A DNA stretch of 50,830 nucleotides from Bordetella parapertussis. Lineage in GTDB: Bacteria; Pseudomonadota; Gammaproteobacteria; Burkholderiales; Burkholderiaceae_B. How positions within the stretch are numbered: position 1 is the first letter of the stretch; each line of letters begins with the position of its first letter. The translations under genes and the position numbers were made by a program. Below the pieces are notes generated by a model, which was not told the DNA's origin, made no database searches, and was given only the letters and a program-made list of their open reading frames with translations. The stretch spans positions 1 through 50,830 of the forward strand of contig CAMAYM010000004.1 in assembly GCA_945862495.1 (NCBI GenBank). The letters run 5' to 3'. Shown piece by piece: positions 36,657 through 43,851 of the stretch.

Positions 36657-36991
36657 TGTTGAATGAGACTCGTCAAGAACCCGGAGATCACGCTATAAAA
36701 CAACGCTCCGCCGACCGCCCACCAAAAACCATTGACCTGAAATCCTTTCAGGAGTGAGCCGGCGAGCCAGAACATCAAGGCATTGATCACGAGTAAAAAT
36801 AGACCCAGCGTCACAATCGTGATGGGCAAGGTCAATAAAATGAGGATGGGTTTGACCAACATATTGATCAGACCCAAAACTAGAGCGGCGATCATGGCGG
36901 ACCAAAAACTGGCCACCGTAATTCCGGGCAAGATATAGGCAACGATCAGTAATGTCACCGCATTTAATATCCAGACAAGCAACCAAGTCAT
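36653..36991 (-). CDS. Small four-helix membrane protein, 'phage holin 4' family
   Basis: The 112-residue protein consists almost wholly of four membrane helices. It carries the family blocks YILPGITVASFWSA, LINMLVKPILILLTLPI and LVINALMFWLAGSLLKGF. Despite the family name there is no phage context here. Its place between ahcY and metF, with a 4-base overlap to metF, is a conserved arrangement in Betaproteobacteria as far as I know. Function is unknown. Confidence 0.87.
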   Translation of the reverse strand: MTWLLVWILNAVTLLIVAYILPGITVASFWSAMIAALVLGLINMLVKPILILLTLPITIVTLGLFLLVINALMFWLAGSLLKGFQVNGFWWAVGGALFYSVISGFLTSLIQQ

Positions 36992-37016
36992 GACAATCTC
37001 CGGTAAACATTACATT

Positions 37017-37049
37017 GGGTTGCAAACTAGGGAATCTAACTTGCAACCC
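37017..37049 (-). promoter_or_regulatory. Hairpin between ahcY and the holin-like gene
   Basis: A perfect 9-bp stem (GGGTTGCAA 37017-37025 with TTGCAACCC 37041-37049) encloses a 15-base loop, 26 bases before the holin-like start and 43 after ahcY. It lacks a T-run on the minus strand, so it is not a standard terminator. It may be an RNA-processing or partial-attenuation element that lowers metF expression relative to ahcY. Confidence 0.45.
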
Positions 37050-37091
37050 TGACTTCCAACCTATTACTTGCAGCCATACAAAGAGGGCTGA

Positions 37092-38507
37092 TCAATAACG
37101 GTAAGCATCGCCCTTGAAAGGACCTTCTTGCTTGACGCTGATGTAAGCGGCTTGCTGAGGTGTCAAGGTCGTCAAGTTTGCACCAATCTTTTTGAGGTGC
37201 AGACGTGCGACTTTTTCGTCCAAATGCTTGGGCAACACATAGACCTGGCCCGACTTGTACTCTTCGTTGCGTGAGAACAACTCGATCTGTGCAATCGTCT
37301 GGTTAGTAAACGAAGACGACATTACGAACGAGGGGTGACCTGTGCCGCAACCGAGGTTCACGAGACGACCCTTGGCCAACAAGATGATGCGCTTGCCGTC
37401 AGGGAAAATCACGTGGTCAACTTGTGGCTTGATCTCTTCCCACTGCAAGTCTTCGATACCGACGACGTCGATTTCGTTGTCGAAGTGACCGATGTTACAA
37501 ACAATGGCCTGATCCTTCATACGGTCCATGTGGGCACGCGTGATGACGTTGTAGTTGCCTGTTGCTGTCACGAAAATGTCAGCCTTGTCTGCGGCTTCTT
37601 CCATGGTGACAACCTTAAAGCCTTCCATCGCTGCCTGCAATGCGCAGATGGGATCGACTTCGGTCACCCAAACTTGGGCGCGCAATGCTGCCAAGGCTTG
37701 TGCCGAACCCTTGCCCACGTCGCCGTAGCCTGCAACCACTGCAATTTTGCCAGCGATCATGACGTCTGTCGCACGCTTGATCGCGTCGACCAACGATTCA
37801 CGGCAGCCGTACAAGTTGTCAAACTTTGACTTGGTGACCGAGTCGTTGACGTTGATCGCGGCAAAAGCGAGCTCGCCTTTTTTCGACATTTGATACAGAC
37901 GCAGTACACCTGTCGTGGTTTCCTCCGTCACGCCCTTGATCTGGGCCAGACGTGTGGAGTACCACTTAGGATCTTTTTTGATCTGCGCTTTGATTGCAGC
38001 AAACAAGACGACTTCTTCTTCGGAACCTGGGTTGTTCAAGACCGAAATATCGCTCTCAGCTTTTGTACCGAGATGCAACAACAGTGTCGCGTCGCCGCCG
38101 TCATCCAAAATCATGTTGGCTTGCTTGTCGCCGGGCCATTCAAAAATCCTGTGTGTGTAGTCCCAGTATTCGACCAGTGACTCGCCTTTTTTGGCGAACA
38201 CGGGTGTGCCAATTGCGGCGATTGCTGCGGCAGCATGGTCCTGTGTGGAATAGATATTGCAAGAAGCCCAGCGGACTTCAGCGCCGAGTGCCTGCAAGGT
38301 CTCGATCAGCACCGCAGTTTGAATCGTCATATGCAGGCTGCCCGTGATGCGGGCGCCTTTCAAAGGCTTGGTCTTGGCGAACTCTTCGCGGGTGGCCATC
38401 AGACCAGGCATTTCTGTTTCAGCAATCGCGATTTCGCGACGGCCAAAATCAGCTTGGTTGATGTCTGCAATGATGTAATCAGCAAATTTTTCATTTACAG
38501 CGTTCAT
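37092..38507 (-). CDS. ahcY: Adenosylhomocysteinase (SAH hydrolase)
   Basis: This 471-residue NAD-dependent enzyme splits S-adenosylhomocysteine to adenosine and homocysteine, clearing the inhibitor left by methyltransferases. Clear motifs are ARITGSLHMTIQTAVL, WASCNIYSTQDHAAAA, NLYGCRESLVDAIKRATD, the NAD loop VVAGYGDVGKGSAQAL, NIGHFDNEID and the C-terminal GPFKGDAYRY. ATG 38507 is preceded by GGAG at 9 bases. An in-frame extension to 38567 is rejected because it crosses the ribosome-binding hairpin. Expression is controlled by the SAH riboswitch upstream. Confidence 0.96.
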   Translation of the reverse strand: MNAVNEKFADYIIADINQADFGRREIAIAETEMPGLMATREEFAKTKPLKGARITGSLHMTIQTAVLIETLQALGAEVRWASCNIYSTQDHAAAAIAAIGTPVFAKKGESLVEYWDYTHRIFEWPGDKQANMILDDGGDATLLLHLGTKAESDISVLNNPGSEEEVVLFAAIKAQIKKDPKWYSTRLAQIKGVTEETTTGVLRLYQMSKKGELAFAAINVNDSVTKSKFDNLYGCRESLVDAIKRATDVMIAGKIAVVAGYGDVGKGSAQALAALRAQVWVTEVDPICALQAAMEGFKVVTMEEAADKADIFVTATGNYNVITRAHMDRMKDQAIVCNIGHFDNEIDVVGIEDLQWEEIKPQVDHVIFPDGKRIILLAKGRLVNLGCGTGHPSFVMSSSFTNQTIAQIELFSRNEEYKSGQVYVLPKHLDEKVARLHLKKIGANLTTLTPQQAAYISVKQEGPFKGDAYRY

Positions 38508-38515
38508 GTCTTTAA

Positions 38516-38536
38516 GCTCCGGTGTGCCCGCGGAGC
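38516..38536 (-). promoter_or_regulatory. Hairpin sequestering the ahcY ribosome-binding site
   Basis: On the minus strand GCTCCG pairs with CGGAGC (38531-38536 with 38516-38521), with a 9-base loop. The downstream arm contains the GGAG of ahcY, 9 bases before ATG 38507. This is a likely expression platform for the SAH riboswitch some 55 bases upstream, acting on translation. The free arm GCTCC could also pair with GGAGC in the aptamer's first strand, offering a switch. That link is inference. Confidence 0.6.
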
Positions 38537-38591
38537 AACAATTGAATGGCTGTGTAATGAGCACCACCTCAATCGCTGCTTGGCAGGATTA

Positions 38592-38682
38592 GGTGAGCGC
38601 CGTTAAGGTCGACAAAGGGCCGACGGTAACGTGGGAAAGCTAATGAGCCTGGCGGGTTTGCCCCGTCGCAACGCTCCTCAAA
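38592..38682 (-). promoter_or_regulatory. SAH riboswitch upstream of ahcY
   Basis: Read on the minus strand the region starts GAGGAGCGTTGCGACGGG, passes through CCCGCCAGGCTC, and closes with AACGGCGCTCACC. These are the conserved blocks of the S-adenosylhomocysteine riboswitch. The outer strands GAGCG and CGCTC can form the closing stem. The family is known to raise ahcY expression when SAH accumulates. It lies about 85 bases upstream of the ahcY start. Confidence 0.93.
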
Positions 38683-38746
38683 AGCACGATTATTGTAGCC
38701 CGTTTTTGGAGATTACGACAGGGTTTACCCGACAACCCCTTAATAT

Positions 38747-39568
38747 TTAAGTCTTACTCTTGCCTGAGGTCGCTGTCTGAGGAGCCAAGTGCAACGCCAC
38801 AATGTCATCCTCTGAATTGCCATGGAACGGATAGCGCGCACGCACCAAAGGATCATGGCCAGGAATAATATGCTCGGGGGAAGCAGCCGCCGCGCGCAAG
38901 GTCGCATAACCGGCCACCATATCGCCCACATGAAACACAATCGGAAAGGGCGACGGCCTTTCCATATTTTCATAAAAATGGCTAGCATCCGAAGCCAGTA
39001 CCACCCAGCCACGCGCCGTGTGCACACGCAAAGATTGCAGCCCTTTTGTGTGCCCCCCTATTTTGATCAACTCAATACCCGGTGCGAGCTCCACACGACC
39101 CTGGTGGAAATGGACACGCTCTGCATACACGCGCCGCACAAGACTCACCACGTCTTCTACATCGTAGGCGTGACGAAACAGTCCATGACACATGTGCTTG
39201 CCGCAGGCGTAATCCATCTCGTCTTCTTGCACATGAAAGCGTGCATTTGGAAGCAGATCGATATTGCCTGCATGGTCGTAGTGCAAGTGCGTCAACACAA
39301 CGTCCTCGATGTCCTCTGGTGCGAGTCCCAGCAAAGACAGCGCTCCAATCGGACAGCGCAACAGTGTGCGGCCGCGCTCTTTCGCCTGTCTCGCGTTGAA
39401 ACCCGTATCCACCAAAATATTGCGCTGACCATCTCGGATGAGCCAGACAAAATAATCCATGGGCATCGGCTCATCGTGGGGATCCTGAACAATGAAGTTT
39501 TCGCGGCGCATCCGTTGCTGAATCGTCGCGTAACGCAACGCATAAATTTCATACTGAGGCAGATTCAT
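38747..39568 (-). CDS. Metallo-beta-lactamase-fold hydrolase, AHL-lactonase-like
   Basis: The 273-residue protein carries the dinuclear zinc motif HLHYDH (H94, H96, D98, H99). It also has the later LIKIGGHTKGLQS and VLASDASHFYENM (Asp bridging ligand) and a C-terminal IIPGHDP His. The layout matches the N-acyl-homoserine lactonase-like branch, but other lactones or esters are as likely. The start ATG 39568 has AAAGGAG just upstream; a 54-base in-frame extension is rejected. It is divergent from the CMD-like gene, which suggests a shared catabolic theme. Confidence 0.85.
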   Translation of the reverse strand: MNLPQYEIYALRYATIQQRMRRENFIVQDPHDEPMPMDYFVWLIRDGQRNILVDTGFNARQAKERGRTLLRCPIGALSLLGLAPEDIEDVVLTHLHYDHAGNIDLLPNARFHVQEDEMDYACGKHMCHGLFRHAYDVEDVVSLVRRVYAERVHFHQGRVELAPGIELIKIGGHTKGLQSLRVHTARGWVVLASDASHFYENMERPSPFPIVFHVGDMVAGYATLRAAAASPEHIIPGHDPLVRARYPFHGNSEDDIVALHLAPQTATSGKSKT

Positions 39569-39717
39569 TTTTTCTCCTTTATAGGCATATCGATGATTCC
39601 CGCTTGACACATGTAAAGACAAGCGCAGACAATCGAGGCCATTCGTGGTGTGTCTTACACATCTAGTTACACGTTTTACTTTATTTACTTTTGATCATAC
39701 TGATTCTGGAGCCTTAA

Positions 39718-40263
39718 ATGTCTGCTAAAAGCGAAACCGCCCAATTGTTTAAAGACGGCCTGGCCGTTCGTCGTGACGTACTCGGTGCTGATTACGTGGA
39801 CGGTTCCATTGCCAAAGCCAACGACTTCACCATGGCGTTCCAGCACATCACCACCGAGTGGTGCTGGGGCTATGCCTGGACCCGTGACGGCCTGAGCCGC
39901 AAGACACGCAGCATGCTCAACTTGGCCATGCTAACTGCACTGAACCGATCCGCTGAAATCAAGCTGCACGTCAAAGGCGCACTGGCCAACGGCGTCACCG
40001 TCGAAGAAATCAAAGAAGTCCTGCTGCACGCGACAGTCTACTGTGGCATCCCAGCTGGTCTGGACGCGTTCAAAGCCGCCAACCAAGTGCTCGAAGAAGA
40101 AGGCGCTTACGAAAAAGCTGCTGCCAAAGCTGCCAAGAAAAAAGTGACTGCCAAGAAAGCCGCTGCAAAAAAAGTCGCCGCCGCTAAGCCAGCTGCTGTT
40201 GAAGCCTTCGCCGCTAACGCGCCTGCCAAAAAAGCCGCTGCAAAAAAGGCAGTTAAGAAATGA
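39718..40263 (+). CDS. Carboxymuconolactone-decarboxylase-like protein with Lys/Ala-rich tail
   Basis: Residues 1-130 form a PcaC-like CMD domain: GLAVRRDVLGADYVDGS, then TTEWCWGYAWTRDGLSRKTRSMLNLAML, the segment 'LHVKGALANGVTVEEIKEVL' and an LLHATVYCGIPAGLDAF ending. PcaC-type members decarboxylate 4-carboxymuconolactone, while others act on peroxides or are uncharacterised. Residues 131-181 are an unusual basic tail with 16 lysines, few other residues than Ala, and the octamer AKKAAAKK twice (145-152, 170-177), like histone H1 tails. GGAG precedes ATG 39718. The stop overlaps the dehydrogenase start (ATGA). Confidence 0.85.
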   Translation: MSAKSETAQLFKDGLAVRRDVLGADYVDGSIAKANDFTMAFQHITTEWCWGYAWTRDGLSRKTRSMLNLAMLTALNRSAEIKLHVKGALANGVTVEEIKEVLLHATVYCGIPAGLDAFKAANQVLEEEGAYEKAAAKAAKKKVTAKKAAAKKVAAAKPAAVEAFAANAPAKKAAAKKAVKK

Positions 40264-41174
40264 GCGCCCTGCCCACGATCGGTTTTGTGGGCTTAGGCAG
40301 CATGGGATGGCCGATGGCCTCCCTGCTGCACAAAGCTGGCTATCCTCTGCAAGTGATTGACGCCTCGAAAGAGCGCGCGCAAGCCTTTACCAAGGAAATC
40401 GGTGGCACTGTTGCCGCCTCTAACCGCGAACTGGCCGCCGCCTCTGAGCTCATCGTCACGATTTTGCCCACCAGCAACATCCTCGAAGCTGTGCTCACTG
40501 GTACTGATGGCGTGTTGGCCGGCTTGCGCCCAAGCTCTGTCGTGATCGACATGACCTCAGGCGTGCCGACCATCACCCGCGCCCTGGCTGAACTTGTCAC
40601 CGCCGCAAAAGGTCATTTGGTTGACGCACCGGTTTCAGGTGGCGTGCCACGTGCCAAAACTGGCGAGCTTGCCATCATGTTTGGCGGTAGCGCCGAACTC
40701 CTTGAGCGCGTACGTCCCGTATTGGCCTGCATGGGTACCTCGATCACACCCACCGGCGATGTCGGTTCTGCGCACGCAATGAAAGCGCTGAACAATCTGG
40801 TGTCGGCTGGCGGCTTTTTGATCGGCGTCGAAGCACTGCTGATCGGCAAGCGCTTTGGTCTGGATCCATCGGCGATGGTGGACGTACTGAATTCTTCAAC
40901 GGGGATGAACAACTCCACGCAGAAGAAATTCAAACAGTTCGTGTTGTCCGGTCAATACAACGCCGGCTTTGGTCTGGACCTGATGGTCAAAGATCTGAGC
41001 ATTGCGCTCGGTATTGGTCGCGACACCAACACACCGACACCTTTTTCGTCGTTATGCCGTGAAATGTGGGCCTCATGCGCACAAATGCTCGGACCCGGTC
41101 AGGACCACACGGCAATCGCCAAGTTGTCCGAAGCCTTAGCAGGCGACACCTTGTCGGAAAAGAAAGAAAAGTAA
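40260..41174 (+). CDS. 3-hydroxyisobutyrate-dehydrogenase-like NAD(P) oxidoreductase
   Basis: The 304-residue protein belongs to the beta-hydroxyacid dehydrogenase family. It has an N-terminal GFVGLGSMGWPMA cofactor loop, substrate-binding DAPVSGGVPRAKTGEL (122-137), catalytic Lys175 in AMKALNNL, and a helical C-terminal domain. Relatives act on 3-hydroxyisobutyrate, tartronate semialdehyde or similar acids; the substrate here is open. Translation is coupled to the CMD-like gene (ATGA), so both likely serve one pathway. A strong terminator follows. Confidence 0.88.
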   Translation: MSALPTIGFVGLGSMGWPMASLLHKAGYPLQVIDASKERAQAFTKEIGGTVAASNRELAAASELIVTILPTSNILEAVLTGTDGVLAGLRPSSVVIDMTSGVPTITRALAELVTAAKGHLVDAPVSGGVPRAKTGELAIMFGGSAELLERVRPVLACMGTSITPTGDVGSAHAMKALNNLVSAGGFLIGVEALLIGKRFGLDPSAMVDVLNSSTGMNNSTQKKFKQFVLSGQYNAGFGLDLMVKDLSIALGIGRDTNTPTPFSSLCREMWASCAQMLGPGQDHTAIAKLSEALAGDTLSEKKEK

Positions 41175-41202
41175 CTGCACGTTATCGGTAATAAACAGTC
41201 GT

Positions 41203-41239
41203 AAAAAAACAGGCGCTCAACATAAGCGCCTGTTTTTTT
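41203..41239 (+). terminator. Intrinsic terminator after the dehydrogenase gene
   Basis: The stem CAGGCGCT/AGCGCCTG (41210-41217 with 41225-41232) has a 7-base loop, with seven A's before and seven T's after. It can end transcription from both directions, including the metK/DUF1289 transcript coming from the other side. Confidence 0.92.
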
Positions 41240-41267
41240 AAATCCAATGTCTTGAGAGCCTTATGCT

Positions 41268-41537
41268 TTAGGTTTCCCCTGACTGACGCGGGTAACCTTC
41301 TGCACGGATCCGCACCCAGACTGCGTGCTTTTCCTCAGCGTCCATGAAGACCCAATTCGAGACCTCCATCACCGTGCGGCCACAGCCACGACACACATCA
41401 TCAAACAAGGTGGAGCAAATCGCCACACAAGGCGAGTCTGCACCATTTGAAACGTCTTCTAATTTGTGACCAGAAGCAGGAGATGAAGCACCCTCAGGCG
41501 CCTCATCCCAGTTTAATGAAGGTGGCTGCGTGGTCAC
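41268..41537 (-). CDS. DUF1289-domain protein
   Basis: The 89-residue protein has the DUF1289 pattern SPCVAICSTLFDDVCRGCGRTVMEVSNW, with four cysteines that probably bind a metal, followed by a short helical end. Function is unknown. The GTG start lies one base after the metK stop, so it is translated with metK. About 30 N-terminal residues before the domain are low-complexity; a later start is possible. Confidence 0.82.
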   Translation of the reverse strand: MTTQPPSLNWDEAPEGASSPASGHKLEDVSNGADSPCVAICSTLFDDVCRGCGRTVMEVSNWVFMDAEEKHAVWVRIRAEGYPRQSGET

Positions 41538-41538
41538 C

Positions 41539-42708
41539 TTAGACGGACTTTTTCAGTGCAGCAGCCTTGTCAGTGGCTTCCCAGCTGAACTCGGGCTCGC
41601 TACGGCCAAAGTGACCATAGGCGGCTGTCTTGCTATAGATCGGACGCAACAGGTCAAGCATGTTGACGATGCCTTTTGGACGCAGGTCAAAATGCTCGCG
41701 CACGAGTTTGGACAATTGCTCATCAGACACGACGCCTGTGCCATGTGTGTCAACCGTGATGTTGATCGGCTCAGCCACACCAATGGCATAGCTCACCTGC
41801 ACTTCACACTTGCTCGCCAAACCAGCGGCCACGATATTTTTAGCTACATAACGTGCAGCATAAGCAGCTGAACGGTCAACTTTTGAAGGATCCTTACCGG
41901 AGAACGCGCCACCACCGTGGCGGCAAGCGCCACCATAGGTATCGACAATGATCTTACGACCCGTCAGACCGCAATCACCCTGGGGTCCGCCGATCACAAA
42001 ACGACCGGTTGGGTTGATCAGAAATTTTGTTTTGGGTGTCAACAAACCGGCGGGGAAACTCGGACGGATAATATCCTCGATCACCGCTTCGCGAATCGCT
42101 GTCTGCGAAATTTCTGGTGCGTGCTGTGTCGACAACACCACAGTGTCGACCTCGACAGGCTTGCCGTCGACGTAGCGGAATGTGACCTGTGATTTTGCAT
42201 CGGGACGCAGCCAAGGCAGGCGGCCGTCTTTGCGCAACTCGCTCTGACGCTGCACCAAACGGTGTGCGTACCAAATTGGAGCAGGCATCAAATCAGGCGT
42301 TTCGTTACATGCGTAACCAAACATCAAACCCTGGTCGCCTGCACCTTGATTAAGATAATCCTCAGAGGTGCGATCTACGCCTTGGGCGATATCGGGAGAC
42401 TGTTTGTCATAGGCCACCAATACCGCGCAGCCTTTGTAGTCGATACCGTAGTCAGTATTGTCGTAGCCAATACGCTTGATGGTGTCGCGCGCGACCTGGA
42501 TGTAATCGACGTTTGCAGTGGTGGTGATTTCACCTGCCAACACGACTAGGCCGGTATTGCACAGCGTTTCCGCTGCGACACGTGCGTGGGGGTCTTGCGT
42601 AAAAATCGCATCCAAAATCGCATCGGAGACTTGGTCAGCGACCTTGTCTGGATGTCCTTCGGAAACGGACTCAGAGGTAAAGAGATAGTCTGAAGAGGTT
42701 GTAGCCAT
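41539..42708 (-). CDS. metK: S-adenosylmethionine synthetase
   Basis: The 389-residue enzyme makes SAM from methionine and ATP. Motifs are FTSESVSEGHPDKVADQVSD, GAGDQGLMFGYA, the P-loop-like GGAFSGKDPSKVDRSAAY, and DLRPKGIVNMLDLLRPIY. ATG 42708 follows AGGA by 7 bases and is preferred over a GTG two codons upstream. It supplies the SAM whose product SAH is cleared by AhcY nearby. Its leader carries possible RNA structure (see separate entry). Confidence 0.96.
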   Translation of the reverse strand: MATTSSDYLFTSESVSEGHPDKVADQVSDAILDAIFTQDPHARVAAETLCNTGLVVLAGEITTTANVDYIQVARDTIKRIGYDNTDYGIDYKGCAVLVAYDKQSPDIAQGVDRTSEDYLNQGAGDQGLMFGYACNETPDLMPAPIWYAHRLVQRQSELRKDGRLPWLRPDAKSQVTFRYVDGKPVEVDTVVLSTQHAPEISQTAIREAVIEDIIRPSFPAGLLTPKTKFLINPTGRFVIGGPQGDCGLTGRKIIVDTYGGACRHGGGAFSGKDPSKVDRSAAYAARYVAKNIVAAGLASKCEVQVSYAIGVAEPINITVDTHGTGVVSDEQLSKLVREHFDLRPKGIVNMLDLLRPIYSKTAAYGHFGRSEPEFSWEATDKAAALKKSV

Positions 42709-42715
42709 GATCACG

Positions 42716-42775
42716 TCCTATTTCTGGCAAGGCCAGAGGTGAAGTTAAGGAGGTGCGTTGCACCCCGTACCGACA
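42716..42775 (-). promoter_or_regulatory. Structured metK leader with anti-Shine-Dalgarno-like motif
   Basis: On the minus strand the leader contains the hairpin GGTGC-AAC-GCACC and, 3' of it, CACCTCCTTA, the same sequence as the 3' end of 16S rRNA. A second hairpin CTGGC-CTT-GCCAG lies just before the AGGA of metK. The CCTCCTTA could pair with the AGGA site and so block it. No known SAM riboswitch pattern was recognised. The rest of 42776-42942 shows nothing definite apart from the two divergent promoter regions. Confidence 0.35.
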
Positions 42776-42942
42776 CCTGAATAGACGCTGGATTGGGCGC
42801 GACGCTTTAGCGGATTTATTTTTGTGTTGACGCAGCGTTTCAGCATTTGTCCAACACCGTCGCCCCGCAAGTTGTCGGTTAACTCAGCGACTTGATAATT
42901 ATTTTAAGTCAAAACTACAAACAAATGGGCGATAATCCCTAC

Positions 42943-43851
42943 ATGATCTGGAACTTCACAAAAATGCACGGCGCCGGTAATGACTTTGTGGTCTTGGATG
43001 GGGTGCGCCAACCCATTGAAATGACTGCAGAGCGGGCACGTGCCCTCGCCCATCGCCAATTCGGCATTGGCTGCGATCAGATATTGCTGGTCGAACACCC
43101 CTCTCATCCCGAGGCGCACTTCCGTTACCGGATTTTCAACTCCGACGGCAGCGAAGTCGAGCACTGCGGTAACGGCGCGCGTTGCTTCGTAAAGTTTGTT
43201 CATGAGCAAAAACTGTCCTCGCGCAACCCCTTGCGGGCAGAGATCTCGACCGGACTGATTACCCTCGAAGCAATGCCCAACGGCGAAGTGGTGGTCGATA
43301 TGGGTCAGACCCGTTTCGTTCCTGAGGCCCTTCCTTTTGATGTCACAGGCCTGGCTACACGCTTCGAGGGACAGGACACACTCTACGCGCTACCTCTTGA
43401 GACGCATACCGATCTTGGCAAAGTCACCGTCTGGCTATCTGCCGTCGCCATTTCCAACCCGCATGCGGTTCAGATTGTGGATGACGTAGATACGGCGCCC
43501 GTGTCCATTGTCGGCCCTTTAATCGAATCACACCCTCGTTTCGCACGTCGCGTCAATGCTGGCTTTTTGCAAATTGTCGATCGTCACACCGCCCATCTGC
43601 GTGTCTATGAACGTGGTGCTGGCGAGACACTCGCGTGTGGCTCAGGCGCTTGTGCCGCTATTGCAGCCGGTATTCGCCGTGGTGTATTGGACTCTCCCGT
43701 GCGCGTTCGCACGCATGGCGGCTGGCTCACCATTGCCAGCCATGGGGATCAGATGCGCATGACGGGTCCTGCCACCACCGTTTTTTCCAGCACCATCGAC
43801 ATCGATCGCTTGGTCGCCTCTATCCCCTCCTCAATTAGTCACACAACATGA
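42943..43851 (+). CDS. dapF: Diaminopimelate epimerase
   Basis: This 302-residue PLP-independent epimerase converts LL- to meso-diaminopimelate for lysine and peptidoglycan. The two catalytic cysteines are C75 in EHCGNGARC and C232 in ETLACGSGACA, within the family's pseudo-dimeric fold. The N-terminus FTKMHGAGNDFVVLDG is conserved, fixing ATG 42943 as start over an upstream in-frame extension. The stop overlaps the next gene's start (ATGA). Confidence 0.95.
   Translation: MIWNFTKMHGAGNDFVVLDGVRQPIEMTAERARALAHRQFGIGCDQILLVEHPSHPEAHFRYRIFNSDGSEVEHCGNGARCFVKFVHEQKLSSRNPLRAEISTGLITLEAMPNGEVVVDMGQTRFVPEALPFDVTGLATRFEGQDTLYALPLETHTDLGKVTVWLSAVAISNPHAVQIVDDVDTAPVSIVGPLIESHPRFARRVNAGFLQIVDRHTAHLRVYERGAGETLACGSGACAAIAAGIRRGVLDSPVRVRTHGGWLTIASHGDQMRMTGPATTVFSSTIDIDRLVASIPSSISHTT

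Noticed and set aside
36653..36991. Prophage remnant suggested by a 'phage holin' family match
   Set aside because: No integrase, structural or lysis genes lie nearby. The gene is coupled to metF in a housekeeping operon.
37335..37829. 164-codon open frame opposite ahcY
   Set aside because: It is the complement of conserved ahcY coding sequence and shows only Cys/His/Val-rich shadow composition.
38822..39607. 261-codon open frame on the plus strand
   Set aside because: It is antisense to the metallo-beta-lactamase-fold gene whose catalytic motifs are clear; composition fits a shadow frame.
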